A DNA stretch of 64,000 bases. Origin: Cardinalis cardinalis (lineage: Eukaryota; Chordata; Aves; Passeriformes; Cardinalidae). Location: contig JACDOX010000109.1 in NCBI GenBank assembly GCA_014549065.1, positions 187,195 to 251,194 on the forward strand, in the 5' to 3' direction. Within the stretch, counting starts at the first letter, position 1; each line of letters opens with the position of its first letter. Shown here in pieces: positions 11,930-24,735 of this stretch. Under the pieces are notes generated by a model, which saw only the letters and a list, made by a program, of their open reading frames with translations, did not search any database and was not told the origin of the DNA. A program made the position numbers and the translations under genes.

Positions 11930-12180
11930 AGTGTGCCAAGTGCCACACGTGGCAGAGCGAAGCAGTGATGGCAGCAGGTTGAGTGGGGCCCAGGGCGCAC
12001 TGGAGCAGGAGGTGCTGCTGCCAAGCACTGCCCGGTGCCCGCCGTGCCCGGGAAGGGTTTCCCAGGGCCGCGGAGCTGCGCCGGCTCCTCCTCGGCCCGT
12101 GCCCGCGGGCGGCACTGGGAGCCCCCAGGGCGGGGCTCGGGTTTGGTGCACCCCGCAGCGGGCGCCTGTGACACCAGCCC
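11930..12180. other. CpG-rich patch
   Basis: Dense CpG and G/C runs (for example gggccgcggagctgcgccgg) lie between AT-richer flanks. The core at 12,020-12,170 is the most CpG-dense short stretch I noted. Overlapping open frames on both strands are composition effects. It may be an orphan CpG island or an alternative promoter of an unseen transcript. Confidence 0.5.
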
Positions 12181-15100
12181 TGGCTGGGCTGTGCCTCAGG
12201 CTGTTTGGACTCGTTCCCCACCTCCTGCAGGAGCTTCACTCAACCTCTGCTGCCAGGCCAGAGTCCCTGCCAAGCTTGTAAAAGCCGAGCCCTTGGCAGG
12301 CCCGTGGGCAGGGGCTTTGTTACCCTTTTATATCCTGAAACAGAGCCTGGGCACTTTCAGCTTTGCTTCCATGCTGACACTTTTGGCTGTCACACAGGGA
12401 AAAGTGTAGAATAGTTTGATCTCAGATCACAAATCCGAATTTTATTTTTTTTCCATGCTTAAGCATGGCTGGCTCTGCCCANACTGCTTTGGAGTTGTAC
12501 CCTCTCTCCTCCTCTGTGGTGTCTCAAGGGAAGAGGAGCCTTTGGCATGGGCACAGAGGGNCCACTCTGACGGTGTGGCCTCTTGTCTCAGCCTTGGTTG
12601 TATCTTGGTTTACAAACTTGGTGGTGCTTGGGTTTTGTCAGCAGTCTGAAATCCTGATGCTCTTAGGCTGCATTCAATGGCAGGAAAATCTGTGGTGGTT
12701 TTCACCCAAACCATTTCCACACATCTGTCTCACCTCTACAACCCCAAAAGTGCTTCCCCTGTTCACAGGTACTTCCTAGCAATGAACTTCAGCCAAAGAC
12801 ACTGGAGGTAGGTTATGTTNCCAGCAGCAGGTACAGAGAAAGTGGCAGGAACATGGATCTTCCTCTGATCCCTGCTCTGGTACAGCTAAAGCTTGAATGT
12901 GAGTTTCATTCTTTTATTTTTATAAAATTTGAATTTCTACACTAACTTTGGATCAAAAGTTTATTCTCCACACCAGGAAGATTTTGGGTTTTTTTATTTG
13001 CTACAAACTGCATTTTCTTATTGGGGGAGTATGTTCACAATTAAGAATTGCCTTTATTAACAAATCAAAAGCTTGTGCTGTCAAAACTGAAATCGTTCCA
13101 CCTTTTTATGTGCAAATTAGAGCTTCTGTCAAACCTTCAGCCATGGTGCATTTAATTTGTGGAAATATAAAAATATCTGGCTTAATATTCAAATATTCTG
13201 CATGAGGAAGGAAATAGGAAATATTTGAAGTGATGCATTGCAGTCAAGACTCTAGAAAAATCAGATTTGAAAGAAATAAAGTAGTGCTTTAACAAAATTT
13301 ATTTTCCCTCCTTTTGCCAGAGTTCAGAGCAGTCCTTAGAAGTGTGCTGAAGTTATACAGGTGTCTGAATATCTGGNTGGATCATGGCCCTTGGGAGTGA
13401 ACCAAGCTAAATCTCAGTGTGTCCAGGGCAGGGGAGCTGCATCCGCTGGGTTTTTCCTTAGGAGAGGGTCACAAGATGTTTNTTTCTTTAATTAATGGCA
13501 AAGGTACTGACAAACTTTTCAGTCAATTCATTGAAGTTGGGGCTAAACAAAAAAAAAAACCCCAACTACTGGTTCCAGGGTGGTAACTTGTGTTTTGGAA
13601 GGTATTTGTAGAGAGGGTAAAATTCTGATTATCTGAAGCTGGGCCCTGGTTCTGTGTTTAGGTTTCCAAATAAAGAGCTGTGTGCCCAGCAAGGTGAGGC
13701 ACTGGTGGACTCAACCTGAGCTCCTTCCAGCACAAACAGTTTGGGTTTGAGCCTGAGGCAGCCCACACTCCCCCTGAGCCTGGAGCTGCTGCTTTCCTTC
13801 TGCTCTTTGAAGCAGCTTGTCCTGCTGTGGGCCTGGTTCTGTTGNGGGGACAAGGAGAACCCTGCAGAAGCACCTGCAGAAAGCCTTTTCAGTGTGCTCA
13901 GTGTNTTTAGCTGCATTTTGGCTGATGAGGGTTTTTTCCTAGCATCCCAGCAGGCTGGTTCATGTTGAATTCCCAGCTCTCCTGTGACCCAGGAGCCTTT
14001 CCCATGGCTCTTTGAGAGGAAGGGCCTGTCCAGGCAGGCNGTGCTTGCCCATTTTCCAATCACATATGAGAATATCTCCTCCTGTTTTGGGGAGATTTCA
14101 GTGGGGTCCCTTTCACCTCATTATTTCCAAGGCCTGAACCAGGAACTTTTGCTCTTCTGCAGAGCTGAGAGAAGTTTCTGTTTCTTAGGGAGCAGCTTCA
14201 GTCTCTGAAGTGCCAGTGCCATTGTCCCCCAGAAAAGGCCACTGGAGCAGTGCTTTAGAGATGCCTGTGGCCAGGCTGGGATGTGCCCAGGGAAGCCTGG
14301 TGCAGGTGTTGTTTCCAGCCACCTGGCTCCAACAGAAAAACCCTTCCCACCACACCAGCAGGGTCACAACCAGTCACATCTGTGCAGAAGGTGCAGAAAA
14401 TATCCCATCAATTGCTGTCAACTCTCAGAAGTCCTTTTGGGGNGAATTATTGTCTGCAGGCATCCAGAACACTTGGTCCCTTACAAGTTTAATGCTAATG
14501 CTGTCAGCAGTGCAGAATTCCAGCATCCAGGGTTTTACATTTAGTCCTTCTGGCTCATCTCTCCAAGGGGGCTCCTACAGGCTGAATGTGCAGTGCTCTG
14601 CATGTGAAGGTGTTTATTAGCCCATTACCCATAATTAATGGCAAGGCAGCTACTGAGGCTGTGGGCTGTCCCAGGCAAAGCCTGCACCTTCTCTTTTCAT
14701 ACCCATGCCCTAGCATGAATTATATCATGTTCATATTCAGCCTCTCACCATCAGAGACCAACAAAGTGGTTTGGGTTGGGATCTCCTCTTTCAGGCCATA
14801 AACATATGATCCAGCCACCCCATAAAGTACATTCCTCCAGCTTTCCATGAATTCTCAGGCATAGCTGTGGCATGCAGTGGGGTTTTAGTCTGGTCCCTGC
14901 AGCTGCAGAAATCCTGCCCAGCACTGCTCTAAGGCACGGTGTGAAACAGGCACTGGAGCTCCACTGGTGAGTTTTGCCTCTGCTGCTGTCACAACTTCCA
15001 TCATTTTGCTAAAAGAGTGGATACTGTCCCTCTGCTTCCATGCAGGGGTTCAGGGACAAAGCTCTCAGAATGCCACAGTTTGCTGTGGTGGGAGATGCAG

Positions 15101-15189
15101 GATGGAGGTGAGGGCACTGATGGGCCGGGCACCCCCCTGGCAACTCCTCCCCTGCCAGGAGTGCTGCAGCCTCATGTGCTTGATCCTTT
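12181..15189. other. no gene seen
   Basis: Unique sequence. The candidate regulatory block at 12,900-13,320 is listed separately. The rest carries short unrecognised frames and many unknown bases. Confidence 0.5.
12900..13320. promoter_or_regulatory. candidate regulatory block, AT-rich
   Basis: Unique, non-repetitive AT-rich sequence with several TAAT/ATTA words, caaattag and atttaattt, and no credible gene. A candidate acceptor (ccctccttttgccag) ends at 13,320 with a possible 40-bp exon and donor after it. Confidence 0.3.
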
Positions 15190-15500
15190 AATTGGCCCAT
15201 GTGCAGGCTGGACAGCTCTCTCTTTATTATTGTTATTATTATGCAATCAGACACTACTTACCTTCAGAATGTGCTGGAGGTGCACTATTTATACAGAAAC
15301 CATGCACACCCAAACCCATTTTCTCCATGGTGATTGCAGATAATGTGGAAAGCTCTGCTTTGATTCATTAGTAGAGCAAAAGACATAGTCAGGATTATTT
15401 AGTATAATTCACAGCACTTCAAAATGCATATATTTTCATAATACTCTAAATTTACCACTTGGGCTGGTAACTGAAGCTTTGCTGTAGTGCTGTCATCTTA
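15190..15500. promoter_or_regulatory. candidate regulatory block
   Basis: Unique AT-rich sequence with attattatgcaat and aaaatgcatatatt words, lying just upstream of the short CR1 tail. No gene or repeat is seen. Confidence 0.28.
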
Positions 15501-15682
15501 AAACTGGGGTGGTGCCATTATTTCACTGGAACAGGCCAACCTGGAAGCTCATTTATNGTGGCATTTGGGGTGAGTGACCACTGTGCAGTGTTTGTAAAAC
15601 TGCTCAGAGCTCAGGAGGATCCCTGGCACCTCCAGAGCCCTCAGAGTGAAGGGGAACCAACAAGCTGAAAACCTTCTTTCAT

Positions 15683-15741
15683 ACAATCATAGAATGGTTT
15701 GGGCTGGATGGGAACCTTGATGATTGTCCAAGTCCAACCCC
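15683..15741 (-). mobile_element. CR1 LINE 3' tail fragment (minus strand)
   Basis: The plus strand reads aatcatagaatggtttggg, then a stretch ending gtccaagtccaacccc. This is the reverse complement of the CR1 3' terminus (ccttccaacccaaaccattctatgatt). Only about 60 bases remain, so the insertion was severely 5'-truncated. It is followed on the plus strand by an A-rich run at about 15,762-15,777 that may be part of the insertion or later slippage. No coding capacity. Confidence 0.85.
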
Positions 15742-18700
15742 GAAAAAAGGCACAAATCAGGGGGAAAAAAAAAAATCTAAGGAATTTTGTTTCTTGGGTT
15801 GAAAAATAGAACCACTGAGTTAATTTTAATGAGTTCATTTTGTTTAGGAGAAAANTATCTTTTAGTTATTCTTTTGGATGAAATTTTGTGTTGCATAATA
15901 CTCAGTGTTGTTTTCTGACAAGGTGAGAAAGCAAAACTCCTCAGATTAGCATTTCTTATTTCCTTATATCCTTTCCTTTCTTGCCTTACCAGGACCATCC
16001 TTGTGCTGCAGTGACNTGGGCCTGACTTCATCCATGCCAGTGCTGGATGAGCCCCCAGATTCTTGGCACTTACATTCACACAAACATCCAGCTCCATCCT
16101 GTGAAAATCTCTGAGTTAAAGCCCAGCTTTAAAGACAGAGTTTCAAAAACTCCTTCTAACCAATGGTAACCTTTGGCNAATCCTTATAATTTCCAAGTGT
16201 GGGTACAGTTTTTTCTTCTAAAAATGCAGATGGCAATTTCTGACAGCCATTTACAATTTCTTCACCCAACCATCATGTGCACATAGACCTCAGCACCCTC
16301 ATAGCAAGGCTTGTCCACTGGAGACAGGATTTAAAATATCACTGCTTAAGTGATTAAACTTACCTTACACTCCTGAGACCACCATGTGGGGGTTTATCCT
16401 TTCCTCCTTTCACCACTCATCTCTCTGGGACTTTGCTGGGCACTGTGGGGTATTTGTCTACCTCTGGAAATCAGCTGTATGATTTACATGTCTGACTTCA
16501 GTTGCTTGCTGTCCAGGGCTTTTCTTTTAGCACCGTGGATTCAAATGTTCCAGCTGTCACCTGAAAATCTTCCTCAGCCCATCCTGGGAAAAGGCAATGT
16601 GGTCAGACAAGCTTCTCCCTCATTTCCCAGATTCTCCCACCTCTAAACCTGAGGTCACCCATGTACCTGATTTCCCAACTCAGTCCCTCTAATCAGTTAG
16701 ATAGTTTTAAATAATTCTCTGAAAAAATGGACAGAAATTATGAAGATCATTACCAGTGAGAACCTGCCTTCACTGCAGCCATTCCTCCATGTATGTATTT
16801 GCTTCTCTGTCTTAACACCTGAAATGTTTGGGAAAAAATTTAAACATGGCCAATGACTGCATTTAATGCAGGAGCTTTGGCACCTCTGGGCTCTGTATTT
16901 ATAGCTCTGTCATGTTTCTTTCTTGTACTGACCTGGAGAAGAGGATTTTTTTTCCTTATCTGATGAAAAGGTTGTCTGTCATGATGTGGTTATTGCAGTA
17001 CAAAATATTGCCTAAAACCTGACCCTGAACAAATTTTGTACANGGACAGTTCACCCCAGAATCCCAAGGAGGTGAAATTCTCCTCATGCTCTCCAAAGAG
17101 GGGAGCTGCTTGGGGTAATTAAAACTGGGGTGAGTCTCAATATCCATCATGGAACCTCAGTTTTAAATGCAGTGTCTGATCGTGGCTGCAGCCACTCTGC
17201 TCACAGTGTTACTCCACTGCACTTGGAGTTTAACATGGATTGACACGGATTTTCATTGATGGGTGAGTCAGAAATTTAAAAATTACATGTAATAATCATG
17301 GTGTGTGGCTTGAAGAACATCCAAGGTACTTTTAGCCTTATCAAATGACAATTGTTCAATGATTGTTGCCAACCAAAAAGTGTTTCCAAAAACTGGGATA
17401 ATTTCTAACTAATTAGGACCTTCGCAAATTTCCCATCCCCTTCCATTCACATTGTCCATGAAAAGACTGTGTTTTTCTTTTTTTTTTTCCATTAGACATA
17501 ATTATTCCCAAAGTCTTTTGTGGAGGGAAGATAACTTTTCCTGGCTCTGAGACATGGTACTTGTGAAGCAGACAAGAGGGGCTGTGCTCACAGACTGCTT
17601 ACATGGGGCTGGTTCTTTGCCCTTAGGATGTGACTTAGGGAAGTTTCTCCATTTAAGTTGTGTTATTTGTTCAGAAGTTCTCTCTGCAAATATTTTAAGT
17701 GTTCTGGTTCACTCACTGTTAGAATGTCTGGAGGTAGCAAATGCAACCCCTGGCTCACTGAAATGCACAGGAAATATTTCATATGGCAGTGCAGGACTTT
17801 ATTCTTCCAGAATGCAGAATCCTTAGTTAAGGGCTCAACCATAAAATATTTACTCACTGTGCTGAGTCCCTCATCTGCCTCTGCTCGTGGGCCCTTGAAG
17901 AGCAGTTACCTGAGCTCCTCCCCAGCACTGTAAACAGGAACCTTCACTCTGGTAACTTTTTAAGAGCAGCAATAAAAAAAAACGAACCTAAAGAGCTGCT
18001 GTCCTTTTAAAGTCGAGTGCCCCCACTCCCCTGGCCAAAGGGAGGCTGGGTGGTTGGTTTTTCAGGGAGACACAAAGCCGAGAGGGCTCTGTTTTCACAT
18101 GCTAACGAAGCCCAAGGTGACGGGAATTTGGCAGAGCCCGATCCCAGCAGCTGCGGGCCAGGATGGAACTGGCCAGGGCATTGCATTGAAGCATCACTGA
18201 ACACAAGCCTGCAGCCTGCTCCTAGAGCTTCAGCAGAAATGAATCCAGTGCCAAATGCCCTCACCACAGCCCAGGATTTTGGCAAAGCGTTTTTCAGATT
18301 AAGTGATAAATATTTTGGTAACTTAAGAGCCCAGTGTCCAGAGGCTGGATCGTTTGCTTTCTTTCCAGAAATACTCTGGAGGTGCTCAGTGCCCAGTGAG
18401 CTTCCAGGGTGAATCATCACTAAAGGGCACCCTCACCCAGAGGAGATGCAGTTCAGAGCACTTGTGCTGTGCATCATTAGAGATCATCTTCAAACTTTAC
18501 CAGTGCTTCAGAAAAGAAAAATAAGAAAAATGATCAGAGCAAATTATAAATTTTTAAAGCCAATTTTTGAAGTTCAGCTCTTGTGTGCCAACCTCACCCC
18601 CCTGAGGCACAAACACGATTGCCCCACATCCAAGTCAGTGGGGCTGCTCTGAATCCCAGTTTGGGGATGCTCTGACATTCAGGTGCCACAGGAGTGATGG

Positions 18701-21639
18701 CTCTGTCCCAGCAGTGCCACTCACTGCACTGGGCACAGGAACATGTGCCCACAAACAGCTCCTGCAAAGTAAAACCAAACAGAAAGACCAACCTCCGCCA
18801 GACCAGGGGATTTATTTACCTTCAGGTGAAGCATGGTACTTCTTTGCCACTTCTCTCTGGACAGGAATTCAGTCTGCATTCTAACAGAAAACATTGGAAA
18901 TAAAACATTTTCAGGTGAGGGGAAAAATTTCAAGTTCTTTAAAATTACAGTGAAATCAATAAGTAAACAAANACAGGGTGTACTATTCAGTCAGCTCCCT
19001 TTCCTTTTTTCCCCCCCAGAAAGCCATTTCCAGCTGGATTTTCCCCAAGATGTTAATATTGTGCTGGGTTTAATGCTGGCTGAAGCAAGGTAGCAAGTGG
19101 TTATTGCAGGCCTGACATGCCTGCTCTGCCAGGGAACAGCGTGAGCTTTCAACTCAGAAAACAAGGTGAACTTTGTTGGGTCATCAATCTGCTTTTGCCT
19201 GCCTTGGCCAGGCATGTGCTCACAACGAGGATGACTTTAATTCAGGACCAGTTTATTTGTACTTAGTCAAGGCCTGAGTGGTAAGGGTGGAAAATGTTCA
19301 AGCCCAAGGTTTTGGGTTTTTTTCTGGAAAACAAGTTCTTCTTTTGAAGAACTGGTCTGAAGTTTGTAGTGGTAGCTTTGTAGTCAGTTTGCTCACAGAG
19401 CTGATGTTCCTCATTGTGAAACAAGAAGCTGAAACATTTAAAACAGAGCCAGGCAAAGGTAATCTTTCCATTTTCTGCTTCCTAGAGTGCACTCTCGAAG
19501 GAGAATCACTCTTTAGTTGTTCCTCTTCAGCATGAATTCCTGTTCCATCTCCTTCATTCCTCAGATCTAGTCCTCAGCTCAGAGGCAGGAATACAGCTCC
19601 ATGTCTCTGTAATGTGACACAGAACCAGCACTGAAAATGGGCTTTAAATGGTGCCACTATGTTGATTTAATTGGATTTTGCCTGAGAAATAATATGCAAA
19701 TTAAAGCANTACTTACAAAGGTGTGCACCGTACTTAAAAAATATACCTTTNGTGCTCAGGGACCAAACATTCCTGTTTTCTGTTTCAAATACTTCATCAG
19801 CTCCATTTCCCTTTGGTTTTCTTTCTTTAAGCCTAATGCTGCTCCTAGGACGTGTGTGCTTGTATTTGTGTGCATGTGTAGGCCCATGATTGTTTCTACT
19901 GCTAAAGCTGGCAACGTAGCTACTGTTTTCCAAGCTCAGTTACTATTTTGGCAAAGCATGGGTATTTGGGGATATGAAAACTGCTCAGCCGCCTTAAGGA
20001 AAAAAATTCCATAGGTTTTTGTTTCCATACTTTCCAGTTTTCCACTCATCAGTTGCAGGCTCGTGTTGAAAAATGTGTTTCAGTGTCAAAACTTCTGAAG
20101 AGCAAACCCCAGCAGTGGGGAGCAAGTTCACCCTTCCTGAGCAGCACTGGCTGCTGTAAGGGAATAAATAACAAANAACACAAGCAGATGAATATTAACT
20201 AATACCAAAGCACACCTACCCCTCTGAATTGCTTTCTCTGTTCACATTCTTGCCATTTGAGCAGCAGGGCAGCACCAGCTCTCCTCACATATTGCAGCCT
20301 CAGAAAACAGCTCCAAAGGGCCAAAAGAAGCAAATAAAATGTATTTGTTATGGCTGACCTTAGGCAGGCAGTATGTGGAGCTGCGGGAATCATTCACGGA
20401 ATCTCTGATTATAAGTATGGTGATAACTGGTAAGACTGTGCTGAACTACTGTGAAACAATTCAGGTAGTCAGCAAACAGGGCTAATTGCTAGTTTGGGGG
20501 AGATTATGGGTAATTTACTGCCCACTGAGGGCTTCTACCTAAAAATAAGCTTTTTTTTTTTTCCTCCCTTTGGACAGCACTTGCATGTTAATGTAGAATT
20601 CCTGATGCAATTACATGTGAAGAGGACATTCAGATGCACTTCCATAAATGCCCTTCTGCTTCTCAATTACATTAACTGTCTTTGTAGATTCTTTGATNGA
20701 AACCATATTCTTCACTTTTTTTAAATAGCGAACAGGCGCTGAGTAGACTTTGCTGTTATCCAAGATGTCCCGATCAAAGGGCTGAGGGTAACACAATAAA
20801 CACAAGGGAAGAAACTCCTGGTGCTTTCCAACACAAACTAACGGNGAAGTGTCAAGCGAGCAGCTACTGACAATTCCAGCCCCAAAACCAAATGTTCGTG
20901 TGTGAAACTCCACCTTTGAGAAGGAAGAACAAACGCCCACGGAGTGCTTTGGCTATAATTACTTCATTTAAGGGGAAAAAAGAAAAAAGTGCTGGATTCA
21001 GTTTGCTAAAGTCAAGACATTAATATTTTTGGCATGTAAAGATGTAAACCAAATGTTTAAATGAAATGTCATCCCCTGGGTTCACATTTGCCCACTGAAC
21101 TATGGTGCACACCCTCCACAGACCTTCATACAATACACATTTTTCAGTTCATTGAAGAAGGCCCCTGCTGCTTCTCAAGGAAAACTAACTTGCAGAAGNA
21201 AAATAAACAGTGGCGTGGCACTGCAGCAGCGGAGCCTCGGAGCACAGATGTGCAGCACTGCCGGCTTTTCCATCAGATAAGGAGCATCCAGACATAATCA
21301 CTCCAGTGTCTGGGCCACGGCGCACGCTGCGGCGCTGCCCAAGTATGGCCTGACAGACACACGCAGGGAGTGCTGGGGCTGGGAGGCAGGGAGCTGACAG
21401 CNCTGCAGAACAGGCCTGTTATGTCTATAGCCAAATGTTTGTGTAATTTAGCCTGCCTTTGAAATAGCCTCAGAAATCGGGGCACAAATGGAGCTTTGTG
21501 AGGAGCTGTCAGGGATGTACCTGCTGCAGCCTGGGGCTGTCGCACCGGGAAGCTTCCGTCGGTCCCCATCCAACCAGCGGGGCTGCTACAGGGCTGCTCC
21601 TGGAGAAAAACTTTATATATATTCATGTGAAGGCCAGCA
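15742..21639. other. no gene seen
   Basis: Unique sequence of mixed composition. AT-rich TAAT-containing stretches at about 17,150-17,420 and 20,490-21,060 could be regulatory. A CpG-containing stretch lies at 21,310-21,340. No interspersed repeat recognised apart from those listed. Confidence 0.5.
20490..21060. promoter_or_regulatory. candidate regulatory block
   Basis: AT-rich unique sequence. A long pyrimidine tract (20,551-20,578, ending ccctttggacag) looks like a splice acceptor, and 48 codons stay open after it, but no matching donor or family is recognised. The two readings, enhancer or exon, cannot be separated here. Confidence 0.25.
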
Positions 21640-22061
21640 AGATGGTTAGAGGGGTGGAGCACCCCTCTGAGNAATGGTGAGAGAATTGGGNTTGTCCAGC
21701 CTGGAAAAGAGAAGGCTCTGGAGTCACCTAATTGTGGCCTTCCAGTACCTGAAGGGAGCCTGCAATGGAACATGGACAGAGACCGTTTCCAAGGACCTGG
21801 TGTGACAGGNCAAGAGAGAATGGCTCCAAATGGAGAGGAGGTTTAAACAGGCTATAAGGGTAAAAAAATCTTCTCTNTGAGGGTGAGTAGGGCCTGGCAC
21901 AGGTTGCCCAGAGAAGCTGTGGCTGCCCCATCNGTGGAAGTGTCCAAGGCCAGGTTGGACAGGGCTTGGAGCAACCTGGGACAGTGGAAGGTGTCCCTGC
22001 CCAGGCTTGAGATGAGCTTTAAGGTCCCTTCCAACCCAAACCATTCTGTGATTCTGTGATA
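21640..22061 (+). mobile_element. CR1 LINE, 5'-truncated 3' end
   Basis: This is the 3' end of a chicken-repeat-1 (CR1) non-LTR retrotransposon in plus orientation. Visible hallmarks, in order, are a segment resembling ttgtccagcctggaaaag, then cttccagtacctgaaggg, then aggttgcccagagaagctg, then ggtcccttccaaccc, and a tail of short direct repeats attctgtg/attctgtgat in place of poly(A). The reverse transcriptase and ORF1 are absent, as is usual for 5'-truncated CR1 copies. Several single unknown bases fall inside it. The copy is fairly intact and so probably moderately young. It identifies the genome as avian or reptilian. A TA/CA-rich simple repeat follows directly. Confidence 0.93.
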
Positions 22062-22142
22062 TAAATGTGTATTTATAGCTATATATGCACACAGAGAGAG
22101 ATATACATACAGATATATACACACACATATATTATATATATT
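22062..22142. repeat. TA/CA/GA-rich simple repeat after CR1
   Basis: Mixed TA, CA and GA dinucleotide runs follow directly on the CR1 terminus. Microsatellites seeded at retrotransposon 3' ends are common, and this one probably grew from the CR1 tail repeats. Confidence 0.85.
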
Positions 22143-23747
22143 TGACCTCGTGTTTAATTGTGGGCCCTGGCCCTAACTGCACTGTGGTATGCAAAGGGTT
22201 ACTGCTGGCTGCTTTTAGGTAAGACNCCTCTAAAAAAGCAAAACAAAAGGTAAAATGTAACCCTACAGAAATACAGCTCCCAGGGCCNGTGGTAGTTCCT
22301 ATTAAGATATACAAAGTATCTCAGCAAGGGAAAATTTAACTTACATACAACACATGATTTTAAGTAAAGAAATATTGATGGAGTGAGGGGGGGGGACGGA
22401 CAAGTATTTTTTTAGCTCTAATTTATGGCTGAGCAGCTTCATTTTAGGTACTTCATGGGAATATTTTAAACCAAGCCTGCATAATATTAAAATAAGTTAA
22501 AATGTATGTAAAATTTATGAGAGCATGTCAGGTGCAATGCTTGATAAAGTAAGTTTAATGCTTCAGAATTTTTTTCTTCAGGCAGAGAAAGCTGAATCCT
22601 GCAATTCTAGGTTACAGTATAATTTTAGAAACTCTTTTCCATTATACCATTCTTTTATTAATGAGATCCAACCCAATTTAACAAAAAGAGGTAAATTCCT
22701 AAAGAGTTTGTGGAAAGTCCTCAGCAGGTTGGAAGCTGGGAGTGTGTGACAAAAGGGGGTATTCTCCTATTCACAGGATCTATTCCATTTTACAAAAACA
22801 CAGAGGAAATCAATTCCCAACAAACTTTCCAAGGTGCCTCTCCAGTGCGGTTTTCCTCCTGGAAATGCCGCCTGGCTCCGTAAGCAAACAAAAGCTTTGG
22901 CAGCTGACAGGGGCTGTACATCACTTTGAAAACTCTTCATTTACTGGGGGTGTGTCACATTGCTTCATTGTGTGACACTCCCAATTATCGTGACAGAGCT
23001 AAGTGACAAAGTGCTGTCACCCCACTGCAGATCCAGAGCAGCCTCTTCCCATTTTTCTGCCTGGTCATGGGAGCNTCGCTGAGCCGGTACAAAGGAGCGG
23101 CAGGAGCTGCAAACAGGGGCTGCAATGGCTGCAAACTGCTCTGCTCTATTAAAAATTCAGCTCCTCGGCAATATTAAATCTGAATTTACTTCCATCAAAC
23201 AGAAACTTAGCATATCTCATTCTTCCATTATAAAATATTGACATCAGGAAGAGTGAATCCTGAAATGAAGATTATAGATGAAAACTATGTGCTTGGTAAT
23301 TATCATTTTTTTTCTTTGTTATTATTCCTTTCCTCTGAGGATTGCACAGGCTGTTGCAAACAGTAATGAAGTTAGCATGCAATGCCAATGCAAAGTGTGC
23401 TGCAAAGTTATTCCTTCCCTCATTATGGATGAGGGAAGTGAGACAGGGGGAGGAGGGAGACTTCCCCAGCCAAACCCGCACGCGGGCGGGACGGCCCCCA
23501 CCTCATGTCTTAATCAGCATCCCTGCTGAGGAGACCCTCAGTGCCATCTTGNCTCTGTCTCCTTTTGTTCTGCCACTTCCCTGGGCTTTTTTAGGTCTGT
23601 ACTGGAGCTCAGAGCTATTAATATCAATGACACTTTTTTTGTCACAAACCAAGCAGCCAGTTCACAAATCCTTTCACTGCCCTGTAACGCTCTCAAATAA
23701 CCAGAGCACTGGAAAACAGAGTTCCAGGCATGGAAGTGTCCAACCCT
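22143..23747. other. no gene seen
   Basis: AT-rich unique sequence at 22,320-22,700 and 23,140-23,330 with TAAT-type words may be regulatory. A G run lies at 22,386-22,395. Frames are short and unrecognised. Confidence 0.5.
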
Positions 23748-24239
23748 TCATCCCAACAGCCCTTCTTGAGGCCTGACACCACAGTGGGACGAGATCAACA
23801 TGCTGGCCAACCTGCATTGGGATAACCCTTTGGTTCCTGCCTGTGGAGGCAGCCCGTGGCTTGAGATGGCTTCCACCACAAGAGCCATGGCACCACGCCC
23901 TGAAATTCCCACCTGGCTGATGAACTTAGTCCTGGCTGGTGCCTCTCTCCNAGGTGACCACGCAGAGAGGTCCCACTTGGTGGGATGGAGTTGTTTGAGG
24001 GCGTCCTCCACATCCTCTTGAGCCCTGCTCGTGGCCTGCAGATGTTCTTGAGGGAGTGNGATGTATCCCAGGTGCGACATCGCATACCGAGTCTGTCTCA
24101 TGTGCTTCCTACCAAAATCAATCCAAGTCAATAAAGTGCCCACCCTCCTCCCACTGTGCTTGCAGAGGTTCAAAGCAGAACCAATTACTCTTAAGGTGGA
24201 CTTGTCAGGTGTCAAATGAGAACAGAGAAGTTGAAGCAT
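23748..24239 (-). other. 163-codon open frame next to the LTR-like segment
   Basis: A minus-strand frame of 163 codons runs from an ATG inside the LTR-like segment to a stop at 23,748. The predicted product has no domain, zinc knuckle, protease or polymerase motif that I recognise. Two unknown bases interrupt it. Its position is where the leader or gag region of an endogenous element would lie if the LTR call is right. If the LTR call is wrong it is probably a chance open frame. A second overlapping minus frame (23,795-24,085) argues that stop codons are simply rare here. Confidence 0.2.
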
Positions 24240-24703
24240 TATGTATAGAAACAGATTTATTTAGAGGACTTGAAGAATTTGTTTTGCTATCAANAGGTCT
24301 ATAAGAAGTGCTTTTATAGTACAGTCTAGTAGAAACTGATACCTTGCAAAATGATAGGGGGATGTTGTTTGGGGGTTTTTTTCCCTTTTCTCTTCTTTTG
24401 GTACCAATCAAACCCAGAGCTGCCCCCTAAAGCACGTAAACTCACACCCAAGCTCGAGGCAGCCATGGCAGTAAAGCTCCTGACCTTGAAGGGCATTTGG
24501 TCACAACCCTTCTTGCTAAACACATCCCCTTTCTGGTCCCCATTTCTCCATGCTTCATTTCTATATATAATATATGAATATCTTTGCCATGCACTCAGTT
24601 TTTTGTGTTTGGTTCCAAAACTGAGAACCCTGCCAGTCTCCAAGTCTAAATCTTCACATGGACCTCTCTGTCCCTGCCAAGCCCACAGCATACAAATATC
24701 ACA
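24203..24703 (-). mobile_element. candidate LTR (endogenous-retrovirus-like), minus strand
   Basis: Read on the minus strand, this stretch begins TGTGATAT and ends CACCTGACA, so it is bounded by TG...CA. It contains a TATA box (TATAAAAG, complement of 24,311-24,318) followed about 50 bases later by AATAAA (complement of 24,256-24,261). That is the U3-R-U5 order expected of a long terminal repeat of about 500 bases. No matching second LTR, target-site duplication or clear primer-binding site was found, and an open frame runs on from the R/U5 side into 23,748. It may be a solo or broken element, or a chance arrangement. Confidence 0.3.
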
Positions 24704-24704
24704 G

Positions 24705-24735
24705 CATATTATAATAATATTATAATTATTATAAT
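24705..24735. repeat. (TAA/TAT)-rich simple repeat
   Basis: Alternating ataat and ttat units immediately beside the outer edge of the LTR-like segment. Confidence 0.75.

Noticed and set aside
13321..13360. 40-bp segment between a good acceptor and a weak donor
   Set aside because: The donor (cag/gtgtct) is poor and the segment is too short to judge; noted only within the neighbouring block.
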